11,595 nt of DNA from Candidatus Atribacteria bacterium UBA6251 (GTDB lineage: Bacteria; Atribacterota; Phoenicimicrobiia; Phoenicimicrobiales; Phoenicimicrobiaceae). The notes below the pieces were generated by a model, which saw nothing but the letters and a program-made list of their open reading frames with translations, made no database searches and was not told the origin of the DNA. How positions within the stretch are numbered: the stretch's first letter is position 1; each line of letters starts with the position of its first letter. The position numbers and the translations under genes are program-made. The DNA is taken from assembly GCA_002441285.1 (NCBI GenBank), contig DJVR01000007.1, positions 1 through 11,595 on the forward strand. The letters run 5' to 3'. This document shows, in pieces, positions 1 through 7,517 of this stretch.

Positions 1-89
1 ACAGCTAATCTGACCGCTTCAGGATTGATCTTTCTTAAAACCTTATAATTTATCTTTCCTGCTTTCAGAGTGGTACGGTGTCCAGTCAT
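1..89 (-). CDS. Transposase/integrase N-terminus (partial, runs off left edge)
   Basis: Only the first 29 residues are visible, beginning MTGHRTTLKAGKINYKVLRK and continuing to NPEAVRLAV. A lysine-rich start followed by NPEAVRLAV resembles the helix-turn-helix N-terminus of DDE integrase-type transposases (IS481/IS3-like). That is recognition of a short segment, not proof. GGAGG at 97-101 lies 7 bases before the ATG at 89. A second in-frame ATG at 92 is only 4 bases away, so 89 is preferred. The protein would bind the ends of its own element and move it. No catalytic residues are in the window, so activity cannot be judged. Confidence 0.5.
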   Translation of the reverse strand, partial: MTGHRTTLKAGKINYKVLRKINPEAVRLA

Positions 90-205
90 CATATAACCTC
101 CATTCTATCTTGTCAGGATTTATTTCTACTAATTCTAATACTTTTTTGATATACTGAGAATAACCATAATTTAAAAATTGTATAGTATGTCCTGGACAAC
201 GCACA
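1..205 (-). mobile_element. Insertion sequence terminus, probably IS481/integrase-type (partial)
   Basis: This is the upstream end of an insertion sequence whose transposase reads leftward out of the window. The inferred boundary is at 205/206. Read on the minus strand, the element would begin TGTGCGTTGTCCAGGACAT and hold about 110 bases of leader before the transposase start. Two observations support this boundary. IS256-type transposase homology on the plus strand starts abruptly at 205-206, and the putative end carries a compact inverted repeat, TGTCC-T-GGACA, at 188-198. The other terminus and any target-site duplication lie outside the window. The IS family is inferred only from the first 29 residues of the transposase. 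Confidence 0.45.
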
Positions 206-710
206 GTAAAGGTTTGACAAAGAGTATAAAGAAAGCACTTGAGGGCAAGTTATTGATTCAGAGGTGTCAGCAACATAAAAGTGGGAATTTAATCAGTTAT
301 CTTCTCGAGAACATCAAGATGTCTCTAAGAGGAAGGTACAAAGTACTCATGAAAACCCTACTTATTCGAAAGCAAAGGAGGCGATAGAGCAGCTGAGAGA
401 GGAACTTGCTATCATTAATGGATCCGCGGTTAGGAGCTTAGATGAAGGAATAGAGTGGGTTTTTACCTTACGTCGGCTTGGGGTGTTTGAGAAATTGAGC
501 AGGAACCTCAAGATTACCAATTGTATAGAATCTTTGTTATCTCAAGTTGGTCAAAATACAGACAAGGTGGGCTACTGGAAGAATTCCAATCAGCAGTAAA
601 GGTGGCTTACTGAACGTCTTTTAGATATTGAGCCCAGGTTAAACAGGATATGTGGATTTAGTTATTTAACTGAGTTGAGGAGAACTATAATGAGACAGTG
701 GGTAGTTTAA
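206..710 (+). pseudogene. IS256-family (Mutator-type) transposase, C-terminal remnant
   Basis: About 165 codons match the C-terminal part of IS256/Mutator-type transposases. Recognisable pieces in order are SKGLTKSIKKALEGK, LIQRCQQHK, an ENIKMSLRGRYK stretch, NPTYSKAKEAIEQLREEL, then LRRLGVFEKLSRNLK, TNCIESLLSQVGQ, the KVGYWKNSNQQ block and LLDIEPRLNRICGF. The gene is broken in three ways. The N-terminal half is missing, with an abrupt junction at 205/206. The reading frame changes near 346-351. A TAA at 597-599 replaces the glutamine expected before RWL in this family. The original stop is probably the TAA at 708-710. A functional copy would be a DDE transposase of about 400 residues; this one is dead. 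Confidence 0.85.
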
Positions 711-795
711 AAATGCAGGTGCCAGAATTAGCAGTTATAGCCGATGTCATAGAATTTTGGGATTTAGTTCCTTGTAACGCTTAACATTCCAGAGC

Positions 796-816
796 GATAC
801 GAAAAATCGTATTTTT
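796..816 (+). terminator. Weak intrinsic terminator-like hairpin
   Basis: ATACGA (797-802) pairs perfectly with TCGTAT (807-812) around an AAAA loop and is followed by a run of T. The stem is only six AT-rich pairs (seven with a G-T wobble), so termination would be weak. It sits immediately before a TTGACA box, which would insulate the downstream genes from the transposase remnant. Confidence 0.4.
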
Positions 817-817
817 C

Positions 818-846
818 TTGACATAGATAGATTTTTGTATTATTTT
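818..846 (+). promoter_or_regulatory. Candidate sigma-70-type promoter for the dGTPase/M23 pair
   Basis: A perfect TTGACA at 818-823 is followed 17 bases later by TATTTT (841-846), a mediocre -10. A better TATTAT at 838-843 has a spacing of only 14. Transcription would leave a leader of about 220 bases before the ATG at 1071. No clearer promoter was seen closer to the gene. Confidence 0.35.
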
Positions 847-1070
847 TCAGTAAGAAGCGGTGATAACAATATCTGCTGTTGCACTTTGGCAGGCTGGTAA
901 GTTCAGAAGGGATAGAGAGTTAGGAAGTGATACAAGGTATTCGAAAGGGGTAATGAGAGATGTCCTCTAATTTTAACTAAAAATGGGATTCTTTCTGGCT
1001 TATATTCAGGGGGCAAATTCCGATCTTTCTAAGATGGCACAAAGATATTTAGTTTTTCAGGAGAAAGTCA

Positions 1071-2213
1071 ATGGACGAAAATAAATTCAAAAAAGAAATC
1101 CTTGATTTTGAAGATAATTATCTTTCTCCTTATGCAGCCAGGAATAAAGATGCCCAGAGGAAACACCCCACATTCCATCCCTTCAGAGGACCCTATGCTC
1201 GTGATCGTGATCATATTTTATATAGTGGGTCTTTTCGTAGATATGTAGGAAAAACACAGGTAATTTATTTTGCTGCTAGCTTTGATGAACAACTTTCAAA
1301 TCGTAGTATACATACATTACAAGTTTCTCAAATTGCCCGGTCTATTGGTAAGGCTTTAAAATTAAATCTCGAGCTTATTGAAGCTATTGCCCTGGGGCAT
1401 GATTTGGGGCATACACCTTTTGGTCATGATGGAGAGGAGATTCTCCAAGATATTTGCAGAAAAAGAAAGATTGATTTATTCTTTCATAATGTGCATAGTT
1501 TAAGAATAGTAGATAAGTTAGCTAATGCTTGTCGAGGTATGAATTTGACCTTTGCAGTCAGAGACGGGATTCTATCTCACGATGGTGAAATCAACGAAAG
1601 GTGTTTATCGCCTTATCGAGATAAACAAGAAGCTGATTTACTGAGTTATTGTCAAAAAAAAGGTAAGGGAGAAAAAGTTTATACCATACCTTCCACTCTG
1701 GAAGGATGTGTAGTTCGAATGTCAGATGCTATAGCCTATGTAGGACAGGATTTCGAAGATGCTATTCGGATTAATATTTTAAGAAAAGAGGATTTACCTG
1801 AAAAAATTAAAAAAGATTTAGGAGAACGCAACACCGATATTATTAATGCCCTGGTTACTGATATTATTGTAAATTCACATAATCAGGATCAGATAAGTTA
1901 CTCTCCTGAAATTGCGCAGAGGCTATTCGAGTTAAAAGAGTTTAACGCTGAAAGAATTTATAAAAATCCTAGACTGAAAGCAAAAAAGACCAGATTTAAA
2001 GCTGCTTTTGAATATCTTTTTTGTCTATTTTTAGAAGATATAAAGAGAAAAAATGAAGATTCTTTAATTTTTAGAGAATGGATTTTTAACCGTGGGGAAA
2101 ATAAAGGTGCTCAATATTTGAAGGAAAATTTACCTGAACAGGTGGTAATAGACTATATTGCCTCTATGACCGATAGATATTTTTATAATACTTTTAGAAG
2201 ATACCAAAAATAA
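1071..2213 (+). CDS. dGTPase-like HD-domain deoxynucleoside triphosphohydrolase
   Basis: This 380-residue cytoplasmic protein belongs to the dGTP triphosphohydrolase (dgt-like) branch of the HD superfamily. Characterised members split dNTPs into the deoxynucleoside and triphosphate, so a role in dNTP pool control is likely. The whole family signature is present. RDRDHILYSGSFRRYVGKTQV spans residues 44-64, H81 lies in SIHTLQV, H110-D111 lie in HDLGHTPFGHDGE (110-122), and D220 lies in RMSDAIAYVGQDFED. H81, H110, D111 and D220 are the expected metal ligands. The length fits the shorter dGTPase-like class rather than the roughly 500-residue E. coli enzyme. The ATG has AGGAGA 6 bases upstream. 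The M23 peptidase gene starts 23 bases downstream, so the two are probably cotranscribed. Substrate preference cannot be read from sequence. Confidence 0.92.
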   Translation: MDENKFKKEILDFEDNYLSPYAARNKDAQRKHPTFHPFRGPYARDRDHILYSGSFRRYVGKTQVIYFAASFDEQLSNRSIHTLQVSQIARSIGKALKLNLELIEAIALGHDLGHTPFGHDGEEILQDICRKRKIDLFFHNVHSLRIVDKLANACRGMNLTFAVRDGILSHDGEINERCLSPYRDKQEADLLSYCQKKGKGEKVYTIPSTLEGCVVRMSDAIAYVGQDFEDAIRINILRKEDLPEKIKKDLGERNTDIINALVTDIIVNSHNQDQISYSPEIAQRLFELKEFNAERIYKNPRLKAKKTRFKAAFEYLFCLFLEDIKRKNEDSLIFREWIFNRGENKGAQYLKENLPEQVVIDYIASMTDRYFYNTFRRYQK

Positions 2214-2236
2214 AAATTATTGAGGTTCATACTATT

Positions 2237-3694
2237 TTGCCAAAAAAAACTTATCAATACTCCTACCTTTCTACATCTTTTTTTAAAAGAAAATTGGTGA
2301 GAAGAAAGAGATTGCTTCTTGGAATAAGCTTAATTTTATTAACTTTTATAGGAATAGGTATTTTTAAATTTATATCATCTCTGCCTTCTTCTCGTAAACA
2401 GGAAACATCTTTGACTCCCTCCACTCCAGAAATAGTCCGGGAAGAATTGGTTGACCCTACAAATTTATTAGCTGAAGAAAGAGAAAGTAGTGAAACTTCC
2501 CTTCAAACACTACCTCGTTCCGAGCAAAAAGAAGTGGAAGTTGAATTAGAGATGGTAGAGACAGAAGAAGAGGAAGCAGTAATTATAGAAGGAAGCTTAC
2601 AAGCAGGAGAAACTATTTACGAGTCTCTGGTTCAGCAAGGGATTGCTCCGGTTGAAATACTCAATTTACAGGAAAAAGTAAAATCTGTAGTGGATTTTAA
2701 TCATCTACCAGTGGGGAGCGAATATGTTTTAAAGTATCAACCGGAAAAAGGAGTTACTCAATTTATTTACAAACCAAATCCAGTAGATGTTTATAATATT
2801 AATATTTCTTCTTCCGAATCGGAAGAACTAAAAATAACTAAGGAAGAAATCCACACTGAAATAGTTCACTTTGAAGGAAAGATAAAAAGTTCTCTCTATG
2901 AATCAATGTTAGAGTGTTCCGATTCGCCTCAATTAGCTCTCCAAATGGCTGAAATATTTGCCTGGCAGATAGATTTTCTTACTGAATGTCGAGAAGGTGA
3001 TACTTTTAAAATTTTGGTGGAAAAACAATATAGGGGAGATTTCTATCGTTGGGGGAAGATTCTAGCTGCCCAGTACGAAGGAGAGCTTTTAAGTAAACAT
3101 ACTGCGATCTTTTTTGAAGATCCTTCTGGCCATAGTGATTATTATACCGAAGAGGGAAAATCATTACGCAAAGCCTTCCTACGTGCTCCTTTAACTTATA
3201 AATATATTAGTTCAAGTTATTCTCCCAGTCGATATCATCCTATTTTAAGAATTTGGAGACCTCATCTCGCTATTGATTACGCTGCTCCGACAGGGACCCC
3301 TGTTTCAGCTATTGGAGATGGAACTGTAATCTTTAAAGGTTGGAATAATGGATACGGAAACTATATAGAGATCCGTCATCCAAATAATTATGTAACTGGA
3401 TATGGACATCTGTCCAGTTTTGCAAAAAATTTAAAGGAAGGACAGAAAGTTAAGCAAGGAGAAATCATTGGCTATGTAGGGGCTACTGGTTTAGCTACTG
3501 GTCCTCATTTAGATTTTTCTATTAGCAAAGATGGTGTAAAATTAGATTTTTTAAAGCTAAACTTTCCCTCAGCTTCTTCTGTGGATACGCAATATCAATC
3601 TCAATTTGACAAGGTAAAAGATCAACTTCTAGCGGTATTAGAAGGAAAAGTAGAGCTTAAACAGGAAGATGCTCTCCGTTTTAATGAAAATTGA
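2237..3694 (+). CDS. Membrane-anchored LytM/M23 peptidoglycan endopeptidase
   Basis: This 485-residue envelope protein has a basic N-terminus and one membrane helix at about 27-47. An acidic low-complexity linker (about 60-115) follows, then a family-typical N-terminal region (about 118-310) containing a probable LysM/OapA-like segment. The C-terminal M23 domain spans about 322-440. Zinc-site motifs are H343-L-A-I-D347, the GYGH391 motif and TGPH424-L-D426. The usual HLH motif here reads HLD, a variant I also recall from other M23 proteins, so it need not mean inactivity. Such enzymes cut peptide cross-bridges of peptidoglycan or regulate amidases. The start is TTG, with GAGG at 2222-2225, 11 bases upstream; no ATG lies nearby. 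It is probably in an operon with the dGTPase-like gene and ends 14 bases from a convergent gene. Confidence 0.9.
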   Translation: MPKKTYQYSYLSTSFFKRKLVRRKRLLLGISLILLTFIGIGIFKFISSLPSSRKQETSLTPSTPEIVREELVDPTNLLAEERESSETSLQTLPRSEQKEVEVELEMVETEEEEAVIIEGSLQAGETIYESLVQQGIAPVEILNLQEKVKSVVDFNHLPVGSEYVLKYQPEKGVTQFIYKPNPVDVYNINISSSESEELKITKEEIHTEIVHFEGKIKSSLYESMLECSDSPQLALQMAEIFAWQIDFLTECREGDTFKILVEKQYRGDFYRWGKILAAQYEGELLSKHTAIFFEDPSGHSDYYTEEGKSLRKAFLRAPLTYKYISSSYSPSRYHPILRIWRPHLAIDYAAPTGTPVSAIGDGTVIFKGWNNGYGNYIEIRHPNNYVTGYGHLSSFAKNLKEGQKVKQGEIIGYVGATGLATGPHLDFSISKDGVKLDFLKLNFPSASSVDTQYQSQFDKVKDQLLAVLEGKVELKQEDALRFNEN

Positions 3695-3708
3695 TTTTAA
3701 AAATTAAA

Positions 3709-4443
3709 TTATGGATGTTCTTTCTGTGCTCCTCTTCTGGCTCCTTCTCCAGACCAGGGTCTAATCTCTTGGGCTTCAAAGATATTAGTATCTTTCATTT
3801 TTCCAATAATTTTTAATTTCAGTCCTGGATAGGGAGTTAACTTCCCTTTCCACAAGGCATTAGTTGCTTCAATTTCCCATAGGTTATTATTTAAATCTAG
3901 AAGTATAAACTTATTTTGTTGGGATAAATCTACTTCCTTGATGGTTCCGGTCAAAAGACCTCTCTCTGGTTGCATCCACTGTTTTTCCCAGGTATAAATA
4001 AGCTGAGGATAATAAGGGAGTTTCTTTTGAAAGATATTTTCTAAATTTTCACTAAATCCTCCAGTATAAAAGAGTGACCCCAAAATTATACTGGTTATTA
4101 AACTAATGCATAGAATAGAAAAAATTTTCCAACGATAGCCTTTTCGAGTATGAATAAAATTATAATAAGCTACTCCCAGGAAAATAAGGAGGAATATTAA
4201 CCAGAGATAAGGAAGGCTAATAAAAAAAGTTTTAAGCCAACTTTCTCCCAGATAGCGATAAATATCCCAATCCAGTTGTCTGGTAATGAATAAAATCATA
4301 CTAAAAGCAATACTTCCTAAAATTATTGAAATACCAAAGAATAGCCAGATCAAATAGTTTTTAGTCAGAAAATACCAGCGAGGTTTGGGTTTTATTTCAT
4401 TATCTTTTATGATTTTCAATACTTGATTACTTATCTTGCTCAT
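3709..4443 (-). CDS. Three-helix membrane protein, candidate anti-sigma factor
   Basis: This 244-residue protein has no family I can name. A 28-residue N-terminal cytoplasmic-type segment (basic, KPKPRWYF at 18-25) leads into membrane helices at about 30-53, 72-96 and 105-126. A soluble C-terminal part follows, with a beta-rich block at 160-230 (GLLTGTIKEV, FILLDLNNNLWEIEA, LKIIGKMK, FEAQEIRPW) that looks like a small barrel or OB-like fold. The gene starts 4 bases after the stop codon of the ECF sigma gene, with no Shine-Dalgarno at normal distance (GGAGG is 18 bases away), so translational coupling is likely. A membrane protein encoded directly after an ECF sigma factor is commonly its anti-sigma factor. 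No ZAS motif (HxxxCxxC) or RseA-type domain is visible, so that role is inference from position. Confidence 0.75.
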   Translation of the reverse strand: MSKISNQVLKIIKDNEIKPKPRWYFLTKNYLIWLFFGISIILGSIAFSMILFITRQLDWDIYRYLGESWLKTFFISLPYLWLIFLLIFLGVAYYNFIHTRKGYRWKIFSILCISLITSIILGSLFYTGGFSENLENIFQKKLPYYPQLIYTWEKQWMQPERGLLTGTIKEVDLSQQNKFILLDLNNNLWEIEATNALWKGKLTPYPGLKLKIIGKMKDTNIFEAQEIRPWSGEGARRGAQKEHP

Positions 4444-4447
4444 AATC

Positions 4448-5029
4448 TTAAATTTTAATTCCCTCCTTGATTAGCTCTTGCTGAAGTAAATTTTTAGCTC
4501 GCTTGAGTAAAGTAGCGATAGTTCCCATCGGTTTGTGCAGAATGTCGCTAATTTCTTGATAATCCTTGTTTTCCAGGAATTTTAAAATTAACACCTCTTT
4601 ATACTTAAGAGGAAGATGGTTAATAATTTCTAATATCTTCTCGTAAGTTTGGTTCTGAATAGTAACATTTTCTATATTACTGGTAGAATCAATAAGGTTA
4701 TTTAATTCTTCATAATCCCAGGAGAGTAGTTGAGGATTTACTCTTTTTTTTCTATAAGCACTGATAGTGATATTATGAGTTATTCGATATATCCAGTTGG
4801 AAAATTTTAAACTAAGATCAAAATCGTTTAAATTTTCATAAACTTTAATAAAAACTTCCTGTAAAATATCTTCCGCATCCTCTTTGCTTAAGCTGGAAAT
4901 CTTTAAGATATAATGAAGGAGTTTTTCTTCATAACGATTCATTAAACACCAATAATATTCTGGATTGGTGAGAGAAAGCTCTACCAATTGTTCATCTGTA
5001 TTTTTTAAACAATCTGCTGAGTTTACCAT
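4448..5029 (-). CDS. ECF-type RNA polymerase sigma factor (sigma-70 family)
   Basis: This 193-residue protein has the compact two-domain layout of ECF sigma factors. Sigma region 2 is at about 27-96. It includes the core-binding segment DAEDILQEVFIKVYENL (51-67) and the -10 recognition segment FSNWIYRITHNITISAYRKK (76-95). A short linker follows, then sigma region 4 at about 130-187, whose helix-turn-helix DYQEISDILHKPMGTIATLL (156-175) should read the -35 element. It directs RNA polymerase to a stress or envelope regulon; the signal is unknown. The membrane protein gene follows in a coupled arrangement. The ATG at 5029 has AGGA about 11 bases upstream and a TATAAT box at 5095-5100. The targets are not identifiable here; I saw no typical AAC-type -35 motif near the flanking genes. 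Confidence 0.93.
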   Translation of the reverse strand: MVNSADCLKNTDEQLVELSLTNPEYYWCLMNRYEEKLLHYILKISSLSKEDAEDILQEVFIKVYENLNDFDLSLKFSNWIYRITHNITISAYRKKRVNPQLLSWDYEELNNLIDSTSNIENVTIQNQTYEKILEIINHLPLKYKEVLILKFLENKDYQEISDILHKPMGTIATLLKRAKNLLQQELIKEGIKI

Positions 5030-5094
5030 AAATTATCTTTTCCTATTAAAGGTAAAAAGCTTTAATTGGTCTCTTTTTAATGCTTATCTCCCTT

Positions 5095-5100
5095 ATTATA
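5095..5100 (-). promoter_or_regulatory. Candidate -10 box of the ECF sigma gene
   Basis: On the minus strand this reads TATAAT, 66 bases upstream of the sigma-factor ATG. The hexamer 17 bases further upstream is TTTTAA, a poor -35. Vegetative transcription is plausible, with no sign of autoregulation. Confidence 0.35.
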
Positions 5101-5283
5101 ACCTCTTTTCAGAAGATTTAAAAACTATTTTCCCTTTCTTTATATATACGCTTTTCAAATAAGTTTTCTTCATAAAATAGTTTGTCTGTCTTATTATTTT
5201 ATAAATAATATAAATAAATTCATTTATAAGACTATAATGATACTTAACTAGAAAGATAGTAGATTTAGGCGAGGTAAATAGTG

Positions 5284-5289
5284 TATAAT
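5284..5289 (+). promoter_or_regulatory. Candidate -10 box for the TPR-GT4-SYLF run
   Basis: TATAAT lies 41 bases before the ATG at 5331. No good -35 hexamer is at 16-18 bases spacing (AGATTT at 17). The TPR gene has a strong AGGAGG ribosome binding site directly downstream. Confidence 0.35.
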
Positions 5290-5330
5290 AAAGAATAATT
5301 AATTATCCGATAGAAAATAGGAGGAATAAG

Positions 5331-6239
5331 ATGAAAAAGAGTGGTCAAAGAATACTTTCGATTTTAATCTTAAGTCTTTTGTTGGTTTTAGTATGTTTTG
5401 ATTTTAGCTGGGGTCAAAAAGTAAGCACTTGGGATACCTCTTCTTCAGAAGCCGTATATTATTTAGAATTATCGATTAATAAAATGGAAGAGGCAATTGA
5501 AACTTATCAGGGAGCCAATTATCCAGGTAAAGAATTATGGTCTCAGGCTATCGAATTTGGGGAGAAAGCAATAGAAATAGATCCTGACTTTATAGAGGCG
5601 CATTATTATCTAGCCCGAATTTATCAATATACTAACTGGTATTATCGGGAAGCCAGGGAGTGGGAGAAATACATAGAACTTATTCAAAAAAGAAAGGTAA
5701 TTTCTCCCGAAGCACAAAAAGATTTAGCTTTCGCCTATTATCGTCTGGGTTATGCAGCTTATCAAAGAGAAGATTATGAACAATGTATTCAGTATTTACA
5801 GCGTTCAGTTCAGATGGATTCTGCTATGATTGAAGCATATTACTGGTTGGGGCGGGTATTTTATGAAAAAGATAGATTAAATGATGCCCTAATTTCCTGG
5901 CGTAAGGTATTAGAAATTGATCCTCATTACCCTAAAGCAGAATATTTTTATGAAAAAGTTGAAAATTCTCTTCTTTATGGTAAAGAGGCATACGCCTATT
6001 ATGAGGAGGGGTATAAACTTTATGAACAGGGATTATATGAGGAAGCAATTTTCAGATATCGGCAGGCAATTCGTCTGAATCCAGATTTTACGCAGGCTTA
6101 TTATTGGTTAGGAAGGATCTATTTCGAAAGAGGAAACTTCCAGGAGGCAGCTGATAACTGGCGAGAAGTTTTACGGCAGGAACCTGAAAATGAAAAAGCC
6201 AATTATTGGTTAAAACAAGCGGAAAAACATTTGCCATAA
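5331..6239 (+). CDS. Exported tetratricopeptide-repeat (TPR) protein
   Basis: This 302-residue protein starts with a signal peptide (basic MKKSGQR, hydrophobic 8-22, probable cleavage after SWG near 28). The rest is almost all TPR helices, which form a superhelical protein-binding scaffold. Repeat units are at about 68-119, 132-165, 166-199, 218-251 and 252-285. The canonical end motif appears as AIEIDPDFIEAHYYLARIY, VLEIDPHYPKAEYFYEK and AIRLNPDFTQAYYWLGRIYF. The units at 166-205 and 252-292 are close copies (both contain AYYWLGR and then a W-R-x-V-L segment), suggesting internal duplication. It likely acts outside the cytoplasmic membrane as an assembly adaptor; the partner is unknown. The ATG has a strong AGGAGG. 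The glycosyltransferase gene begins 59 bases downstream on the same strand. Confidence 0.88.
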   Translation: MKKSGQRILSILILSLLLVLVCFDFSWGQKVSTWDTSSSEAVYYLELSINKMEEAIETYQGANYPGKELWSQAIEFGEKAIEIDPDFIEAHYYLARIYQYTNWYYREAREWEKYIELIQKRKVISPEAQKDLAFAYYRLGYAAYQREDYEQCIQYLQRSVQMDSAMIEAYYWLGRVFYEKDRLNDALISWRKVLEIDPHYPKAEYFYEKVENSLLYGKEAYAYYEEGYKLYEQGLYEEAIFRYRQAIRLNPDFTQAYYWLGRIYFERGNFQEAADNWREVLRQEPENEKANYWLKQAEKHLP

Positions 6240-6298
6240 AGTAAGTAATAATAAAGTGAATTAATTTTTTGAAAAAAGGAGAAAGCCAGAAGAATAAA

Positions 6299-7450
6299 AT
6301 GCGTATAGCCCTTTTTACTAATTGTTATAAACCAATAGTAAATGGAGTAGTAATAGCTATAAGCTCTCTAAGAGAAGCCTTTGAAAAGAAGGGACATCAG
6401 ACTTATGTCTTTGCTCCCAAAGTAGATGATTACATTGATGAAGAAGATAATATATTTAGATACCACTCAATAAATTTAACCAGGCGGATAAAATATCCTC
6501 TTGCTATACCTTTATCTTTTCGAGCGAAGAAGGTTATTAATCAATTTAATCCAGATATTATTCACATTCATCACCCTTTTTTACTAAGCTCTCCAGCTAT
6601 TATCTACGGAAGAGAATTAGGTATTCCCAGGATATTAACTCTACATACTCAATATGAAAAATATACTCATTATTTAGCGCCAATACCAGAGAAATTAATT
6701 CAAGAGGTAGTAAAGCAAATTGTCACTAATTTAGCGCATAAGATCGATTGTTTTACGACCCCCTCTTCTTCAATGAAAGAACTAATAAAAAATTATGGGA
6801 TCAAAACCAGGATAGAGGTTATTCCTAATGCCATAAAATTAGATTCTTTTCAGGAAAATAATGAGAAAAAGTGTCAGGAGATAAAAGAAAAATATAAGAT
6901 TAAAGATGATGAAAAGATAATTCTATATCTCGGTAGAGTGGCACGGGAAAAAAGTATTGATAAGCTAATAGAGGTTATGTCTTTAATCAATAAAAGAGGG
7001 ATCGAAAAAGTAAGGTTATTGATTGTAGGGAATGGTCCGGCCTTAGAAGAATTACAAGAACTTGTTGAATCATTACAGCTTAAAGAGAGAGTAATCTTTA
7101 CGGGAGAAGTTAAGAATGAAGAAGTAAAATATTACTATAAGATAGCTTACCTCTTTGTCACTGCCTCCCTTACTGAAACCTTTGGCATAGTAGTTATTGA
7201 AGCCTTAGCCAGTGGAATTCCAGTTTTAGCAGTAAAGGCTCCCGGGATAGTGGATATCATTACCCCTGGTGTAGATGGGATATTAGTGGAAAATAAAGTG
7301 CAAAAATTTGCTGAAGCTTTGGAAGAGATAATTAAAAATCCTCAATTAAGAGAGGAATTATGCCAGGGTGCTCAAAAGACCTCTATTCAATATGATATTA
7401 ATACTATTGCTGATCGGATGTTAAGCTTGTATCAGGAGATAATTGGATAA
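6299..7450 (+). CDS. GT4-family glycosyltransferase, diacylglycerol glucosyltransferase-like
   Basis: This 383-residue GT-B enzyme of family GT4 transfers a sugar from a nucleotide donor with retention of configuration. The N-terminal acceptor domain opens MRIALFTNCYKPIVNGVV, the family's usual beginning. It contains DIIHIHHPFLLSS (86-98) and LTLHTQYEKYTHYL (113-126), which resemble 1,2-diacylglycerol 3-glucosyltransferases and related glycolipid synthases. The donor domain shows LYLGRVAREKSIDKL (209-223), LLIVGNGP and the E-x7-E motif E293-TFGIVVI-E301. The start is a choice. A TTG at 6269 would add 10 residues but lacks a Shine-Dalgarno upstream, and a GGAG falls inside that extension. The ATG at 6299 fits the family start and has AGAAG 6 bases upstream. 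The likely role is a membrane glycolipid or cell-surface glycan; acceptor identity is inference. Confidence 0.9.
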   Translation: MRIALFTNCYKPIVNGVVIAISSLREAFEKKGHQTYVFAPKVDDYIDEEDNIFRYHSINLTRRIKYPLAIPLSFRAKKVINQFNPDIIHIHHPFLLSSPAIIYGRELGIPRILTLHTQYEKYTHYLAPIPEKLIQEVVKQIVTNLAHKIDCFTTPSSSMKELIKNYGIKTRIEVIPNAIKLDSFQENNEKKCQEIKEKYKIKDDEKIILYLGRVAREKSIDKLIEVMSLINKRGIEKVRLLIVGNGPALEELQELVESLQLKERVIFTGEVKNEEVKYYYKIAYLFVTASLTETFGIVVIEALASGIPVLAVKAPGIVDIITPGVDGILVENKVQKFAEALEEIIKNPQLREELCQGAQKTSIQYDINTIADRMLSLYQEIIG

Positions 7451-7461
7451 AGATAGATTAG

Positions 7462-7493
7462 AAACTTGAAAGTATGATAATTCTTACAAGTTT
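7462..7493 (+). repeat. Inverted repeat between GT4 and SYLF genes
   Basis: AAACTTG (7462-7468) pairs with CAAGTTT (7487-7493), with three further inner pairs (AAG/CTT). No T-tract follows, so it is not a normal intrinsic terminator. It could stabilise or process a polycistronic transcript, or mean nothing. Confidence 0.35.
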
Positions 7494-7517
7494 AAAGAAT
7501 ATAATGAAAGGAGATCA

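Larger units (their letters stand above)
711..1070. other. Gene-free spacer between transposase remnant and dGTPase-like gene
   Basis: This 360-base stretch holds no convincing gene. It contains a hairpin with a T-tract at 796-816 and a TTGACA box at 818-823, listed separately. A GTG-initiated frame at 860-970 would encode 36 residues (ending KGVMRDVL) but has no clear ribosome binding site and no recognised similarity. It may be decayed coding sequence. The ribosome binding site AGGAGA of the next gene is at 1059-1064. Confidence 0.5.
5030..5330. other. Divergent intergenic region between ECF sigma and TPR genes
   Basis: This very AT-rich 301-base region carries the start signals of both divergent genes. 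TATAAT occurs on the minus strand (5095-5100) and on the plus strand (5284-5289), the latter 41 bases before the TPR start. A plus-strand frame at 4965-5162 overlaps the sigma gene start and has low-complexity composition, so it is not treated as a gene. No terminator or operator repeat stands out. Confidence 0.6.

Noticed and set aside
43..240. Minus-strand open frame ending RKDKL-stop, overlapping the transposase start
   Set aside because: It has no start codon with a ribosome binding site, is closed upstream by a stop, crosses the inferred element boundary and overlaps the better-supported transposase start by about 47 bases.
178..387. 69-residue TTG-initiated frame as a stand-alone gene
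   Set aside because: From about base 205 it is the first readable part of the IS256-type remnant, and it ends only because of the frameshift near 346-351.
860..970. 36-residue GTG frame in the spacer before the dGTPase-like gene
   Set aside because: No convincing Shine-Dalgarno, no recognised family, and the length is within chance expectation.
4965..5162. Plus-strand frame antisense to the sigma gene start
   Set aside because: Low-complexity F/L/S-rich translation, no ribosome binding site, overlaps a clear ECF sigma gene.
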